A stretch of 64,000 bases of DNA from Methylophaga thalassica (GCF_030159795.1 NZ_BSND01000004.1:372001-436000); one strand, 5' to 3'; positions 28,778 to 39,884 are shown, counted from the first letter of the stretch. Numbers and translations: made by a program. Notes: generated by a model not told the origin, from the sequence alone.

Positions 28778-30724
28778 TTAACGTTCAAAAAAAGTATAGC
28801 CATGCATACTTTCTTTAAAAGCATGCAACATTTGTTGGCGCATCGGCACCGAAATTCGTCCATCACGCACCGCTTCTTCTGCGATACGACGGAATTGTTC
28901 TAACATGTGTTTAGGATCGTACTCAACGTAGCTTAATACGTCGGCGATGCTGTCACCATGGAATTCACGACGGAAATCAAAACCACCTTCCTCGTTGATA
29001 TGCACGCTGACGACATTGGTATCACCAAACAGATTGTGTAAGTCACCCAAGGTTTCCTGATACGCACCGACCAGGAAAACACTTAAATAATATTCCTCAC
29101 CATGTTTCAGTTCGTGTAGCGGTAGTGTTTTTTTCACTCCGGTTGGTGAGATGAAGTTATCGATCTTACCGTCACAGTCACAGGTCATATCCGCTAAAAC
29201 TGCATCTCTGACCGGCGCTTCGTTTAATCGATGGATTGGCATGATCGGGAAAAGCTGATCAATTGCCCAGATATCCGGTAATGACTGGAATAAGCTGAAA
29301 TTGCCATAGTAAATATCAGACAGCAATTCGGGTAACGCTTCCAGCTCCTGAGACACGCGTCTTGCCTGTGGCAGCAGATTAGAAATCTTTTCCAGAATAG
29401 CGAGTGCCAGGTTTTCTGCTAATGCTCGTTCACGAATGGTCGCTTGTCCATGGTGAAATAATTCACGCATCTCATCACGGTAATAGAGAGAGTCGTTGTA
29501 ACACTCCTGCAAATTTTCCGGACTGACGTAATCAAGCACACTAAATAGATTGATAATGTGGTCATGACTATCTTCTGGAGCTTCGGCAGGGATCGGTTCA
29601 GCTTTATGCTCACGTACTTCAAGCACATTGAATAATAACATTGAAGAATAGGCCACCAGCGCACGACCAGACTCAGAAATAATCACTGGGTGTGGGATAT
29701 CCAATGGGTCCAGACTTTCCTGTAAGGCTTCTACAATGTTGTAGCAATATTCGTCCAAACCATAGTTCATACTATGCGTGCTGTTACTTCTGGCCCCCTC
29801 ATAGTCAACAGCCAAACCACCGCCCATATCGATATACCCCATTGGAGCGCCTTCTTCGATAAGGCCAGCGTAAAATCGGCAGGCTTCCATCACACCAGTA
29901 CGGATATTACGGATATTAGGAATTTGAGATCCCAGATGGCTGTGAAGCAACTGCAAACAGTGCAGCATGTTGGTTTGTTTAAGCTTATCAACCACGCCTA
30001 ATAGAGCACTGGTAGATAAACCGAAGATCGAGCGATCGCCACTGTCTTCATTCCAGTGACCTTCCACCATAGAAGCCAGACGAATACGCACGCCAATTAA
30101 GGGATCAACACCCAGAGCACGGCTACGCTCAAGAATAATGTCCAGCTCCATGGCGGTTTCCAGCACAAAGAAGCACTTGATTCCCATTTGACGGGCATAA
30201 AGACCAAGATCGATAAATTCTTCATCTTTGTAGCCATTACAGACAATCAGACTGTCATGATCACGTAGCTGTGACAGAGCAATAATTAATTCCGCTTTAC
30301 TGCCCGCTTCCAGACCATGATGGTAACGACTGCCGTAGTCAGCAATCTCTTCAATAACATGACACTGCTGATTAACTTTGATAGGAAATACGCCACGGTA
30401 ATGATTTTTATAACCTGCTTCATCAATCGCCCGTGAGAATGCTTCATTAAGTTGAGTGATGCGCTGATCTAGCAGATTTTCAATGCGTAACACAGCTGGC
30501 ATATCCAGTCCACGCTCACGCATGCCATTGACGATGTCAATGATAGGTACCTGTATGGTTTTCTCACCAAACTGGACGGTGACAACAGCATTACCATCTT
30601 CTGACACATCAAAGTAGTCGCTTCCCCAGTCCCTGACACCATATAAGCGAGCACTATGTTCAGCACTCCATTCAGTACTTAAATCCAGCTCGTTATCGAT
30701 AGGAGGAAAAGGCGTTTTCTGCAT
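28778..30724 (-). CDS. speA: biosynthetic arginine decarboxylase
   Basis: PLP enzyme converting arginine to agmatine, the first step of the putrescine route. It is full length at 648 aa with the fold-III barrel; PLP Lys in FPIKVNQQ near residue 115, and the motif DMGGGLAVDYEG. The C-terminal catalytic region contains MTCDCDGK. It is the first gene of the leftward polyamine run speA, dehydrogenase, nspC, speB; the spacing of 4 to 26 bases indicates an operon. I saw no riboswitch in the 117 bases upstream. Confidence 0.97.
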   Translation of the reverse strand: MQKTPFPPIDNELDLSTEWSAEHSARLYGVRDWGSDYFDVSEDGNAVVTVQFGEKTIQVPIIDIVNGMRERGLDMPAVLRIENLLDQRITQLNEAFSRAIDEAGYKNHYRGVFPIKVNQQCHVIEEIADYGSRYHHGLEAGSKAELIIALSQLRDHDSLIVCNGYKDEEFIDLGLYARQMGIKCFFVLETAMELDIILERSRALGVDPLIGVRIRLASMVEGHWNEDSGDRSIFGLSTSALLGVVDKLKQTNMLHCLQLLHSHLGSQIPNIRNIRTGVMEACRFYAGLIEEGAPMGYIDMGGGLAVDYEGARSNSTHSMNYGLDEYCYNIVEALQESLDPLDIPHPVIISESGRALVAYSSMLLFNVLEVREHKAEPIPAEAPEDSHDHIINLFSVLDYVSPENLQECYNDSLYYRDEMRELFHHGQATIRERALAENLALAILEKISNLLPQARRVSQELEALPELLSDIYYGNFSLFQSLPDIWAIDQLFPIMPIHRLNEAPVRDAVLADMTCDCDGKIDNFISPTGVKKTLPLHELKHGEEYYLSVFLVGAYQETLGDLHNLFGDTNVVSVHINEEGGFDFRREFHGDSIADVLSYVEYDPKHMLEQFRRIAEEAVRDGRISVPMRQQMLHAFKESMHGYTFFER

Positions 30725-30841
30725 TGACGATTATTCCCGTCTTGGTTAGTTAAAGGGCGCGATTTTCACTAGTTTGCAGTGAAAAAGCAAAGAATTATTT
30801 CAATTATTACATTACCGAGATGACACCACAGTGACATCGGC

Positions 30842-31894
30842 TCAAATTATGGGTAATTCATCAGGCACTGCAGTGTCTGTCGCTGGATCCAAGTCCGTAT
30901 GAAAAGCCAGCAGACTATCAGCGACTTCGTCCGGTTTATTAAACCTTGCGATATGAAACAAGGCTTCCCCTTCATTGACCAAAGGGATATTTGTGCGACC
31001 AATGACGATACCAGAACTGCTTGCCAGCACCTCAGTTTCCGAATCTCCCTTACCATAGGGTGCGGCCACCATGCCTAGTAGATCGCCTTTATTGACACTG
31101 GCCCCCATAGGCACCAGCATTCTGAAAATACCACTTTCAGGTGCTCTGACCCAAACACTACTGCGTGCTACAAAGGGTTCGTGAGGACGCTTTTTTTGTC
31201 TTGTGACGGCTAGCATCCCAATGTGACGCATGACGGCTAACACGCCTTTAACACCTGCACGAATAGCCATTTCGTTAAAACGTAAGGCTTCACCAGCCTC
31301 ATAAACGATGACCGGCACATCATAAGCCGCAGCGGCATAACGTAATGACCCCTGAATCAAACTGGAGTTCACCACCACCGGCGCATCAAAAGCATGGGCC
31401 ATCATTTCAACATCAGGGTTGGATAAATCAGCGCGTATCTGCGGTAAATTATCACGATGGATCGCAGCCGTGTGCAGATCAATGCCATGGGTACACTGAC
31501 TGACGACTTCCTTCATAAAAGAATCCGCTAATCTGGCAGCAAGTGAACCTTCATCCGAACCAGGAAAACAACGATTAAGATCACGTCTGTCTGGTAAATA
31601 ACGAGACTGATTTAAAAAGCCATACACATTGACAACGGGGATGGCGATTATTGTACCTTTCAGACCTTTAAGACTTTTACTTTTCACCAAACGGCGAATA
31701 ATCTCAACACCATTGATTTCATCACCATGTACCGCGGCTGAAACAAACAGGATAGGCCCTTTACGACGTCCACGAATGACATGTACCGGCATACTCAATG
31801 CTGTTTGCATGTAAAGATCAGGCAAAGGCACATCAATAATCTTACTTTGTCCTAATCTGACTTCTTCACCAGCCAACACCAGCACATCGGACAT
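30842..31894 (-). CDS. succinylglutamate desuccinylase/aspartoacylase family protein
   Basis: Zinc carboxypeptidase-fold deacylase of 350 aa. Zinc ligands are visible as HGDEINGVE (His, Glu) and GIDLHTA (His). The C-terminal part (about residues 240-320) resembles a barrel-sandwich, biotinyl-lipoyl-like domain (PESGIFRMLVPMGASV). The true substrate is unknown. It follows rimK by two bases. The same trio (RimB-like, RimK, AstE-like) recurs in gammaproteobacteria as far as I recall, pointing to a role around glutamate-tail modification. Confidence 0.87.
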   Translation of the reverse strand: MSDVLVLAGEEVRLGQSKIIDVPLPDLYMQTALSMPVHVIRGRRKGPILFVSAAVHGDEINGVEIIRRLVKSKSLKGLKGTIIAIPVVNVYGFLNQSRYLPDRRDLNRCFPGSDEGSLAARLADSFMKEVVSQCTHGIDLHTAAIHRDNLPQIRADLSNPDVEMMAHAFDAPVVVNSSLIQGSLRYAAAAYDVPVIVYEAGEALRFNEMAIRAGVKGVLAVMRHIGMLAVTRQKKRPHEPFVARSSVWVRAPESGIFRMLVPMGASVNKGDLLGMVAAPYGKGDSETEVLASSSGIVIGRTNIPLVNEGEALFHIARFNKPDEVADSLLAFHTDLDPATDTAVPDELPII

Positions 31895-31896
31895 GT

Positions 31897-32802
31897 TTAG
31901 CCCCTGCCCCGCGTTTTTGTTTTGCCTGAACGTGCATTTCTCTCGATGAAGTCGATAATCATGCTGGCAATATCTTTACCAGTGGCATTTTCAATGCCTT
32001 CCAGGCCTGGTGATGAATTCACCTCCATTACAACCGGACCGTGATTTGAACGCAATAAATCAACACCACAGACATTCAAACCCATCGTTTTTGCGGCACG
32101 AACTGCGGTTGCTCGCTCTAGGGGAGAAATACGGATTAAATTAGCGCTACCACCACGATGTAGATTAGAGCGAAATTCGCCTTCTTTTCCCTGACGTTTC
32201 ATTGATGCGACCACTTTATCCCCCACCACAAAACAGCGAATATCGGCACCGCCTGCTTCTTTGATAAATTCTTGAACCAAAATATTGGCCTTCATTCCCA
32301 TAAAGGCCTCAATAACACTCTCTGCCGCTTGTTCTGTTTCTGCTAAAACAACACCGATACCTTGCGTTCCCTCCAGCAGCTTAATAACTAAAGGTGCACC
32401 GCCCACCATTTTGATTAAGTCATCAACATCATCCGGTCGGTGTGCAAATCCGGTCACTGGCAGACCAATCCCTTTTCGGGATAGCAATTGCAGCGCACGT
32501 AGTTTATCTCGTGAGCGGCTAATAGCCACTGACTCATTGAGCGGATACACATTCATCATTTCAAACTGACGCAGCACAGCAGTACCGTAAAAAGTGACAG
32601 AAGCGCCAATCCGCGGAATGACCGCATCATAACCTGTCAGAATTTCGCCTTTGTAGTGAACTTCTGGTTTTAATGAAGTAATGTTCATGTAACAGCGAAG
32701 CACATCTAATACATGTACTTCATGACCACGAGCCTCTGCGGCCTCAACCAGACGACGGGTTGAATATAACTTGGGGTTACGAGAAAGAACGGCGATTTTC
32801 AT
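31897..32802 (-). CDS. rimK: RimK, ATP-grasp glutamate ligase
   Basis: Adds glutamate residues to the C-terminus of ribosomal protein S6, or makes poly-glutamate in some species. It is an ATP-grasp enzyme of 301 aa with the motifs [45 protein letters not shown] and the metal-binding [12 protein letters not shown] near the C-terminus. The ATG at 32802 has a good ribosome-binding site (GGAGAAAG) and overlaps the upstream stop as ATGA. A TTG one codon earlier is unlikely. In a methylotroph with methanofuran-type cofactors, glutamate-tail chemistry has a second possible use; this is speculation. Confidence 0.94.
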   Translation of the reverse strand: MKIAVLSRNPKLYSTRRLVEAAEARGHEVHVLDVLRCYMNITSLKPEVHYKGEILTGYDAVIPRIGASVTFYGTAVLRQFEMMNVYPLNESVAISRSRDKLRALQLLSRKGIGLPVTGFAHRPDDVDDLIKMVGGAPLVIKLLEGTQGIGVVLAETEQAAESVIEAFMGMKANILVQEFIKEAGGADIRCFVVGDKVVASMKRQGKEGEFRSNLHRGGSANLIRISPLERATAVRAAKTMGLNVCGVDLLRSNHGPVVMEVNSSPGLEGIENATGKDIASMIIDFIERNARSGKTKTRGRG

Positions 32803-33314
32803 CAACTTTCTCCATCAAAAAATTCTTTAACAGGCTGTTCATCATGCTCCTGAACACTTTGGCCAGTCATAAATGACATGGCAGGATTGACAATAAGATT
32901 GCCGGCAGTCATGGCGGTTCGACCTAACAGCATTCTAAACAGCATATTATCGCGGTTTGTCAGAGTGACTTCTATAGGCCATTGCTTTTGCCCCAGTGAT
33001 AGCTCAGTCTGAATCACATAACGCTTTTCCGTATGCCCCCCCGAATCCGTCACATTGCGCTGATCAATGACTAAGGCTTCACACCATTTGATAGTGTCAT
33101 TGTCTCCCTGATTAGGATGCACGCCAAATCGAACCCAGAGTTGCTTATCCTGCTCAAACTCTTCAACTGAAAAGGCATGGATAGCTGAGGTCCTTGCTCC
33201 GGTGTCCACTTTTGCTTTGATTCTGGTGAGGCCAAGTTGCGGGAGGCTCAACCACTCGCGCCAGCCCACAGTAATAGATTCCAATAATGCTGCTTTACTT
33301 TGCTCTTCTGTCAT
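32802..33314 (-). CDS. rimB: RimB-like retropepsin-fold protease
   Basis: PF05618-type protein, often labelled ATP-dependent zinc protease. The signature [31 protein letters not shown] contains an aspartic-protease-like DTGA. Family members encoded with RimK (RimB) trim glutamate tails from S6. The ATG at 33314 gives 170 aa and places the GWREW motif near the N-terminus, as is usual; a GTG at 33356 would add 14 residues. Translational coupling with rimK (ATGA) supports a joint function. Confidence 0.85.
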   Translation of the reverse strand: MTEEQSKAALLESITVGWREWLSLPQLGLTRIKAKVDTGARTSAIHAFSVEEFEQDKQLWVRFGVHPNQGDNDTIKWCEALVIDQRNVTDSGGHTEKRYVIQTELSLGQKQWPIEVTLTNRDNMLFRMLLGRTAMTAGNLIVNPAMSFMTGQSVQEHDEQPVKEFFDGES

Positions 33315-33369
33315 CCGATGGTAACCATTCGTTTTCTCAGTGAGGGATGATAACACTCCGTAGAATGCA

Positions 33370-34098
33370 TCAACGATTTTGGTAAAGAAGGCGATTCATG
33401 GTGGTAATCGCGCTGACTTTGATTTCTTTCGGGCAAACGCTTTCGCACTCACGATAGTTACTGCAACTACCAAAACCTTCATGTTCCATGGCTTTTAGTA
33501 ATTTAGCTGGTCGCTGTTTATCCATACCTCCTTGTGGGAGGACCGATAGGTGGGAGATTTTTGCTGCAACAAATAATGTCGCTGAGGCATTTGGACAAAC
33601 AGCGACACAGGCACCACAGCCGATACAAGTCGCCGCATCAAATGCATCATCTGCAACCTGTTTATCTATGGGTAAAGTATTTGCTTCACAGGCCGAACCA
33701 GTGCGGATGGGGATATATCCGCCAGCCTGGATAATACGATCAAAGGCACTTCTATCAACGATAAGATCTTTGATAATCGGGAAAGCAGTGGCTCGCCATG
33801 GCTCTATCCATAATTCTTTTTCATCTTTGTAGTCACGCATGTACTGCTGACAGGTGGTCGTTGCCCGTTGTTTACCATGCGGTGTGCCATTGATAACAAG
33901 ATTACATGAGCCACAAATACCCTCACGACAGTCAAAGTCAAAAGCAATCGGGTCATCCCCTTGAAGAATCAACTTTTCATTCAGAGCATCCATCATCTCC
34001 AGAAATGAAGAATCTTCACTCGCCTCAATTTCATATGTCTCGAAATCACCCTTTTTATCGGGTCCAGATTGCCGCCAGATATTCAGTTTAAAAATCAT
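33370..34098 (-). CDS. sdhB: succinate dehydrogenase/fumarate reductase iron-sulfur subunit
   Basis: Carries electrons between the flavoprotein and the quinone site on the inner face of the inner membrane. Three cluster motifs are visible: the 2Fe-2S pattern CREGICGSC with a further Cys downstream, the [12 protein letters not shown] motif, and [12 protein letters not shown]. The length of 242 aa is typical. The start overlaps the sdhA stop (ATGA). Its sequence style ([19 protein letters not shown]) and three-gene context are those of the type with a single five-helix cytochrome b subunit. Confidence 0.94.
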   Translation of the reverse strand: MIFKLNIWRQSGPDKKGDFETYEIEASEDSSFLEMMDALNEKLILQGDDPIAFDFDCREGICGSCNLVINGTPHGKQRATTTCQQYMRDYKDEKELWIEPWRATAFPIIKDLIVDRSAFDRIIQAGGYIPIRTGSACEANTLPIDKQVADDAFDAATCIGCGACVAVCPNASATLFVAAKISHLSVLPQGGMDKQRPAKLLKAMEHEGFGSCSNYRECESVCPKEIKVSAITTMNRLLYQNR

Positions 34099-36035
34099 TG
34101 GTAATTTCTTATGCTGGGTCGAACGAAATCAAAATGCAGGTATTCACGATAAAGTGTTGGGTGGCTGATATCACCACTATACTGCCAGGCGGCTACATAG
34201 GAATAATCCATATCGTTTCGTTTGGCCTCCCCCTCTTCTGTCAAATGCTCTTCTCGTGCATGACAGCCACAGGATTCTTCCCTGTCCAGTGCATCAATAC
34301 ACATTAACTCTGTTAATTCAAAAAAGTCGGCAACACGTCCTGCGCGCTCTAAGGTTTGGTTTAAGCCGCCTTCAGAACCAGAAATTTTTACTTTCCGCCA
34401 AAACTGCTCGCGCAGCGTTTGTATTTCATTAATGGCTTTTTCAAGTGAGGACTTTGTCCTTGCCATACCACAGGCATGCCAGAGGATCTGTCCCAATTGA
34501 CGATGAAACTCATCGGGGGTAACAGATGGTTCAGGTGCATTCATCAAGCTATCAATTCGGCTTTTGGCTGACGACATGGCTTCATCAATCTGCATTGAAT
34601 AATTTTCTGCTTTAACAGGCTTATGCTTGGCTAAAAAATCCGCTACCGTCGTAGGCAAAATAAAATAGCCATCGGCCAGCCCTTGCATTAATGCACTGGC
34701 GCCTAATCTATTGGCGCCGTGATCTGAAAAATTCGCTTCACCACCGGCAAACAAGCCATCGATGGTTGTCATCAGATTGTAGTCAACCCACAAGCCGCCC
34801 ATGGTGTAATGCACAGCAGGATAAATCCGCATTGGGGTTTCATACGGATTTTCAGCGGTTATTCGCTGATACATCTCAAACAAATTGCCATATTTTTCTT
34901 CAACTGCGTCGAATCCCTGTTTTTTGATTGCCTGAGCGAAATCGAGATAGACACCCAGTTTTTTGCCCTCAATTTCAAAACCTACACCACGGCCCTCATC
35001 ACAGATTAGCTTGACGGCGCGTGATGCAATATCGCGCGGTACCAAATTACCAAATGACGGGTACATGCGTTCCAGAAAATAATCACGATCTTGTTCTGGA
35101 ATATCTTCTGGCCGTTTATCACAATCGGCTTTATTTTTAGGCGCCCATACACGGCCATCATTACGCAGAGATTCACTCATTAATGTCAGTTTTGATTGTA
35201 ATTCACCATGCTGTGGAATACAGGTGGGATGAATCTGAGTAAAACAGGGATTGGCGAATAAAGCCCCTTTTTTATGGGCACGCCAAATCGCCGAGGTATT
35301 ACAGCCTTTGGCGTTGGTCGACAGATAAAAAGCGTTACTGTACCCCCCCGTACATAACACCACACAATCAGCAATATGGCTTTCTAATTCGCCGGTAACC
35401 AGATCACGAGTGATAATGCCAACGGCTCTGTCACCATCCATGATCAGCTCCTGCATTTCACAGCGAGACTGATGGGTAATTGTACCTTCGGCAATCTGTC
35501 TGCTCATGGCCTGATAGGCACCCAGTAACAGTTGTTGCCCGGTTTGTCCTCTGGCATAGAACGTCCGCGACACCTGAGCACCACCAAACGAACGGTTTGC
35601 CAGATATCCCGAATATTCGCGGGCAAAAGGTACGCCTTGTGCCACTGCCTGATCGATAATGGCGGTGCTTAATTCAGCCAGACGGAAAACGTTAGATTCT
35701 CTAGCTCTGAAATCGCCACCTTTAATCGTGTCGTAAAACAAACGCCAGACACTGTCTCCATCATTCTGATAATTTTTGGCCGCATTAATACCACCTTGGG
35801 CAGCAATACTGTGAGCTCGGCGCGGACTATCCTGAAAACAAAAGGTTTTTACATTAAAGCCCATTTCGCCTAATGAAGCAGAAGCAGAAGCGCCAGCCAA
35901 CCCAGTTCCAACAACAATCACTGTATATTTTTTACGATTCGCCGGACTGACAACACGAGAATTATATTTATGCTGTTTCCATCTATCCTGTAATGGCCCT
36001 TTTGGCGCGTGGCTATCTAACTCAAACTCACTCAT
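34095..36035 (-). CDS. sdhA: succinate dehydrogenase/fumarate reductase flavoprotein subunit
   Basis: Catalytic subunit interconverting succinate and fumarate with covalently bound FAD. The dinucleotide fold is [15 protein letters not shown], the flavinylation His lies in [15 protein letters not shown], and the active-site region includes HPTCIPQ and [11 protein letters not shown]. The size of about 646 aa fits. The ATG at 36035 overlaps the sdhC stop (ATGA); an ATG four codons earlier (36047) is also open. Both lack a clear ribosome-binding site, so coupling to sdhC is likely. Confidence 0.95.
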   Translation of the reverse strand: MSEFELDSHAPKGPLQDRWKQHKYNSRVVSPANRKKYTVIVVGTGLAGASASASLGEMGFNVKTFCFQDSPRRAHSIAAQGGINAAKNYQNDGDSVWRLFYDTIKGGDFRARESNVFRLAELSTAIIDQAVAQGVPFAREYSGYLANRSFGGAQVSRTFYARGQTGQQLLLGAYQAMSRQIAEGTITHQSRCEMQELIMDGDRAVGIITRDLVTGELESHIADCVVLCTGGYSNAFYLSTNAKGCNTSAIWRAHKKGALFANPCFTQIHPTCIPQHGELQSKLTLMSESLRNDGRVWAPKNKADCDKRPEDIPEQDRDYFLERMYPSFGNLVPRDIASRAVKLICDEGRGVGFEIEGKKLGVYLDFAQAIKKQGFDAVEEKYGNLFEMYQRITAENPYETPMRIYPAVHYTMGGLWVDYNLMTTIDGLFAGGEANFSDHGANRLGASALMQGLADGYFILPTTVADFLAKHKPVKAENYSMQIDEAMSSAKSRIDSLMNAPEPSVTPDEFHRQLGQILWHACGMARTKSSLEKAINEIQTLREQFWRKVKISGSEGGLNQTLERAGRVADFFELTELMCIDALDREESCGCHAREEHLTEEGEAKRNDMDYSYVAAWQYSGDISHPTLYREYLHFDFVRPSIRNYQ

Positions 36036-36619
36036 GACATTAACCATACATAAACAGGAATAGAAACAACCCCTACTCCTAAAAGCGCTACGGTTGAATG
36101 AATAGCGATATGGTGCATTTTTGCTGAAATTCCTAAGGTTTGGAGAACATTAATCAAAGAGTGCTGCAAGTGCATAACCAATATAAACACACCAGTCAGA
36201 TAAAACAGCGTGATTACTACAGAACTAAACCAAGTCATTACTGAGCTTCTGACATCATCCGGATTCACATATAAAGATTGAATAATATGAATAACGATAA
36301 ATAAGAATAATAAGATGATACTCAGCGTAACCAGTGCTGCCGGGATATGAAATTTGTCATGTTTTTTATAGCCAACCTGCCTAGCCTGATTGTTTTTTCG
36401 GCGTATGTTTACTGCTGCCCGAACATGAATCCACAAACAGAATAGAACGATGGCCAACACAGGCCAACGTATCCAGGCTGAATTGTAAATCTGATAAAAC
36501 TGATTAAAGCTATCGCCAAAAAAGAAGCTGAGATTGGATAACATATGAAACAGGAGATAAACGCTTAATACCGTCCCTGCTATAGTCATCGTGCGTTTTT
36601 GAATCTGTAATAACGTCAT
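36032..36619 (-). CDS. sdhC: succinate dehydrogenase cytochrome b558-type subunit
   Basis: Membrane anchor with about five hydrophobic helices across 195 aa (roughly residues 10-30, 50-68, 95-115, 130-150, 170-192). Histidines in the helices (for example near residues 25, 65, 145 and 165-170) are candidate haem ligands. A single five-helix anchor marks the SdhABC organisation of Bacteroidetes, epsilon- and deltaproteobacteria, rather than the SdhC plus SdhD pair usual in gammaproteobacteria. It begins a few bases after a small TPR-like gene. Confidence 0.85.
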   Translation of the reverse strand: MTLLQIQKRTMTIAGTVLSVYLLFHMLSNLSFFFGDSFNQFYQIYNSAWIRWPVLAIVLFCLWIHVRAAVNIRRKNNQARQVGYKKHDKFHIPAALVTLSIILLFLFIVIHIIQSLYVNPDDVRSSVMTWFSSVVITLFYLTGVFILVMHLQHSLINVLQTLGISAKMHHIAIHSTVALLGVGVVSIPVYVWLMS

Positions 36620-36621
36620 GC

Positions 36622-37125
36622 TCAGCTTTCCATATCCAATCTGGCATCCTTACTGTCAGGACGAGGTTTCAGGTTTTCTTTTTCAATAGTACGGATACAG
36701 CTGTTCCAGCGAAGTGTTGCCTCATCGTTATGCTCTGGCCTTATTTTTTCCGCTTTCTGATAAAACTGTAAAGCTTCTATAAAATAGTCATAAGCGAACA
36801 CTCTCGCCATACTCTGAGTCAGCATAAAGCGTGCACGCCGCTCGTGAAGCAGCCCGGTATAATAAAATTGCTGATAGCGGCTTTGTAACTTTTCAATGGC
36901 TTCTTCAATCGATTTCACTTGCGTCTTTTTACCTGCATGATGCAGTTGATCACTCAAAGCCAGAATGTACAAAACAATCGCTTTTTGATTATCCGGCTCT
37001 ATGTGCAAAATATCCAAGCAAATGCTTTCGGCAATCTCAGGCTCATTTAGAGAACGATATTGGCGAGCTTTTTCTAATGCCAACTCAACCGAGTCAGCAT
37101 GAATATTGTGTAAAATCAGCTCCAT
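36622..37125 (-). CDS. TPR-like helical repeat protein
   Basis: A predicted cytoplasmic protein of 167 aa, all helical. The pattern AESICLDILHIEPDNQKAIVLYILALSDQL and the later segment YDYFIEALQFYQKAEKIRPEHNDEATLRWN are tetratricopeptide-like. It has no signal peptide or enzyme motif. Its stop lies two bases before sdhC, so it is probably the first gene of the sdh operon; an assembly or scaffolding role is an inference from position only. Confidence 0.7.
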   Translation of the reverse strand: MELILHNIHADSVELALEKARQYRSLNEPEIAESICLDILHIEPDNQKAIVLYILALSDQLHHAGKKTQVKSIEEAIEKLQSRYQQFYYTGLLHERRARFMLTQSMARVFAYDYFIEALQFYQKAEKIRPEHNDEATLRWNSCIRTIEKENLKPRPDSKDARLDMES

Positions 37126-37301
37126 TGATAACCCCGAGAAAGCGTGAATTAGATATTGCGTGTTGAGTTCAATCTAATGCAAAGCCTGATGCTTTTCAAC
37201 ATACGCATAAATCGCATCGACAAAGCTGACTGATACGTGGTGTAAACACCCTAATTCTGGTATCTTTTATCGTTTTTCTCACGGTTAATTTCGGTTCACA
37301 C

Positions 37302-39329
37302 ATGCAAAGAAAAATTCTGGTCACCAGCGCTCTCCCTTATGCCAATGGTTCAATACATCTGGGCCATATGGTGGAATACATCCAAACTGACGTCTGGGTA
37401 CGTTTCCAGAAAATGCGTGGCAACCAATGCTTTTATGTTTGCGCAGATGACGCGCATGGCACACCAATTATGCTGCGTGCTCAAAATGAAGGCATCACGC
37501 CTGAACAACTTATTAGCGATGTCAGTAAAGAGCATCAGGCCGACTTTGCCGAGTTCAATATTGGTTTTGATAATTTTCATAGTACCCACAGCGATGAAAA
37601 CCGAGCCTTAGCCAGTCAGATTTATCTTGCTAACCGAGCTGCGGGTCATATTGAAGCCAGAACTATCAGTCAGGCCTACGATCCAGAAAAAGAAATGTTC
37701 CTGCCAGATAGATTCATTCGCGGTGAGTGCCCAAAATGTGGTGCCGCCGATCAATATGGTGATAACTGTGAAGTCTGTGGTGCCACTTATGAACCCACCG
37801 AACTCAAAAACCCGGTATCTGCTGTCTCTGGCGCTACGCCGATTACCAAAGAATCTGAGCATTATTTCTTCAAACTCGGTAATTTTGAAAAAACATTAAA
37901 AGAATGGACCAACAGTGATCATCTTCAGCCAGAAGTGACACGTAAACTCAGCGAATGGTTTGATAGCGGTTTGCAAGACTGGGACATTTCACGTGACGCG
38001 CCCTACTTCGGTTTTGAAATCCCAGATACAGAGAATAAATTCTTTTATGTGTGGATGGATGCGCCGATTGGTTATCTAGCCAGTTTCAAAAACTTCTGTG
38101 ATCGTACGGGTGTTGACTTTGATGCCTTTATGAAACCTGGCAGCGATACCGAGATGGTGCACTTTATTGGTAAAGACATTATTTATTTCCATGCCCTGTT
38201 CTGGCCAGCAATGCTGGAAGGTGCGGGTTTCCGTCAGCCTGATAATATCTATGCACACGGTTTCTTAACCGTCGATGGCAAGAAAATGTCGAAATCTCGC
38301 GGTACATTTATCAAAGCACGTACCTATTTGAATCATCTGGACCCAGAATATCTACGTTATTACTTTGCTGCCAAACTTGGCAGTGGTATTGATGATATTG
38401 ATTTAAGTCTGGAAGACTTCCAAACCCGAATTAATGCTGACTTAGTCGGTAAAGTCGTCAATATCGCCAGCCGCTGCGCCGGTTATCTGAGTAAAAAATG
38501 TGATGGTCAGTTAAGTGGTTCTTTAGCCGATGCGGACTTGTTTGATAGCTTTGTAAATCAGGCCGAAGCGATAGCTGAACGTTACGAAAAACGAGAGTTT
38601 GGTCAGGCCATGCGTGAGATTATGGCGCTGGCTGATCGTGCCAACCAGTATATTGATGAAATGAAACCTTGGGCGTTAGCCAAAGAAGAAGGTAAAGAGC
38701 AAGAAGTTCAAGCCATTTACAGCATGGGCATTAATTTATTCCGTGTATTAATCGCTTATTTAAAACCAGTATTACCAAAAACAGCTGAACAAGCTGAAGC
38801 CTTCCTCAATATCAAAGCATTGAATTGGGCTGATATCGCTTCACCACTTTTAGGTCATGCCATTAATAAATTTACACCACTGATGACACGTATCGAAAAA
38901 GAAAAAATCGATGCCATCATTGAAGAATCAAAAGAAAATATGACAGAAACAAAACCAGCAGAGAAACAAACAGCAGGCAATACGAATATTGACCCCATAG
39001 CCGATGAAATCCAGTTTGATGACTTCGCTAAGATTGATTTACGCATTGCCAAAATCGTCAATGCTGAACATGTGGAAGGTGCCGATAAGCTGCTTAAACT
39101 CACTTTAGATGTTGGTTTAGGTGAACGTCAGGTATTTGCAGGTATTAAATCAGCTTACTCACCTGAAGACCTCATTGGTAAATTAACGGTGATGGTAGCC
39201 AATCTAGCGCCACGTAAAATGCGTTTTGGTTTATCAGAAGGGATGGTTCTGGCTGCAGGACCAGGAGGCAAAGATTTGTTTATTTTGAACCCCGATGAAG
39301 GTGCTCAGCTGGGGATGAGAGTGAAATAA
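37302..39329 (+). CDS. metG: methionyl-tRNA synthetase
   Basis: Class I synthetase charging tRNA-Met. The HIGH motif reads HLGH (about residue 22), the KMSKS motif reads KMSKS in [11 protein letters not shown], and a zinc knuckle CPKCG...CEVCG lies at about residues 145-163. The C-terminal extension after about residue 570 is the EMAP/Trbp-like tRNA-binding and dimerisation domain ([13 protein letters not shown], and [10 protein letters not shown]). The length of 675 aa is standard. No T-box or other leader was seen. A terminator follows. Confidence 0.98.
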   Translation: MQRKILVTSALPYANGSIHLGHMVEYIQTDVWVRFQKMRGNQCFYVCADDAHGTPIMLRAQNEGITPEQLISDVSKEHQADFAEFNIGFDNFHSTHSDENRALASQIYLANRAAGHIEARTISQAYDPEKEMFLPDRFIRGECPKCGAADQYGDNCEVCGATYEPTELKNPVSAVSGATPITKESEHYFFKLGNFEKTLKEWTNSDHLQPEVTRKLSEWFDSGLQDWDISRDAPYFGFEIPDTENKFFYVWMDAPIGYLASFKNFCDRTGVDFDAFMKPGSDTEMVHFIGKDIIYFHALFWPAMLEGAGFRQPDNIYAHGFLTVDGKKMSKSRGTFIKARTYLNHLDPEYLRYYFAAKLGSGIDDIDLSLEDFQTRINADLVGKVVNIASRCAGYLSKKCDGQLSGSLADADLFDSFVNQAEAIAERYEKREFGQAMREIMALADRANQYIDEMKPWALAKEEGKEQEVQAIYSMGINLFRVLIAYLKPVLPKTAEQAEAFLNIKALNWADIASPLLGHAINKFTPLMTRIEKEKIDAIIEESKENMTETKPAEKQTAGNTNIDPIADEIQFDDFAKIDLRIAKIVNAEHVEGADKLLKLTLDVGLGERQVFAGIKSAYSPEDLIGKLTVMVANLAPRKMRFGLSEGMVLAAGPGGKDLFILNPDEGAQLGMRVK

Positions 39330-39348
39330 ATCTAACATTCTTACAGGC

Positions 39349-39377
39349 GAAAAAAAGCCCCGCACTGCGGGGCTTCT
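39349..39377. terminator. terminator between metG and the pilin gene
   Basis: A GC-rich hairpin, AGCCCCGCA-CTG-CGGGGCT, is preceded by an A-run and followed by a T-rich stretch. It lies about 20 bases after the metG stop and just beyond the convergent pilin stop, so it probably serves both. Confidence 0.88.
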
Positions 39378-39390
39378 ATTTATTTAATGA

Positions 39391-39819
39391 TTAACAAAGA
39401 TCAGGTGTTGCTGTGCAAGAACCGCTCCATGTAACAACTCCACCGTTATATGTACCAGTCATGGTATAAACAGCAGAATCATCAATATTACCAGGCGCAT
39501 CAGCATCAGGTGTGACAGTAATAACACCTTGAGTATCACTATCGACAGTCCAATCTACAGTATTAACTATTGTTGGGGCGCCAGTAACATTATCAGGTAC
39601 ACCATTTGAACCTGCAGTACAACGGTTAAAACCACCCTGTACTTGAGCGCAGACTTCTACAGCAGTTTTAACACTCGTTGCTGCCATTACAACTTCAGTA
39701 TAACGAGCCTTGTCAGTGTATGTTTGATAAGCTGGCAAAGCAATTGCTGCCAAAATACCTATGATAGCTACAACAATCATCAGTTCGATTAATGTAAAAC
39801 CTTGTTGGACTTTTTTCAT
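39391..39819 (-). CDS. pilA: type IV pilin / pseudopilin major subunit
   Basis: Type IVa pilin of 142 aa. The class III leader is MKKVQQG followed by the [22 protein letters not shown] helix, with prepilin cleavage after Gly and the conserved Glu5 of the mature form. Four cysteines occur (two near mature residues 50-62, two at the end), consistent with disulfide loops including a C-terminal D-region. I place the start at 39819 because of the ribosome-binding site GGAG eight bases upstream; a longer frame would add ten residues before the leader. A sigma-54-type promoter lies upstream, and a PglL-like ligase gene follows upstream on the same strand. Confidence 0.92.
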   Translation of the reverse strand: MKKVQQGFTLIELMIVVAIIGILAAIALPAYQTYTDKARYTEVVMAATSVKTAVEVCAQVQGGFNRCTAGSNGVPDNVTGAPTIVNTVDWTVDSDTQGVITVTPDADAPGNIDDSAVYTMTGTYNGGVVTWSGSCTATPDLC

Positions 39820-39869
39820 ATTTATCTCCGTATTTCTTAAATTAAGCACTACGCTTAAATTTAATTAAT

Positions 39870-39884
39870 ACAGTTATTGTGCCA
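39870..39884 (-). promoter_or_regulatory. sigma-54-like promoter of the pilin gene
   Basis: Reading leftward: TGGCAC (the -24 box, from 39884) with CTGTA at the -12 position. The spacing is exact for the TGGCAC-N5-TTGCA consensus; the -12 box keeps TG but not GC. Pilin genes are classically driven by RpoN with PilR. The mismatch keeps this tentative. Confidence 0.5.

Noticed and set aside
33488-33832. 114-residue frame on the plus strand
   Set aside because: Antisense shadow inside sdhB, whose three iron-sulfur motifs are unmistakable on the minus strand.
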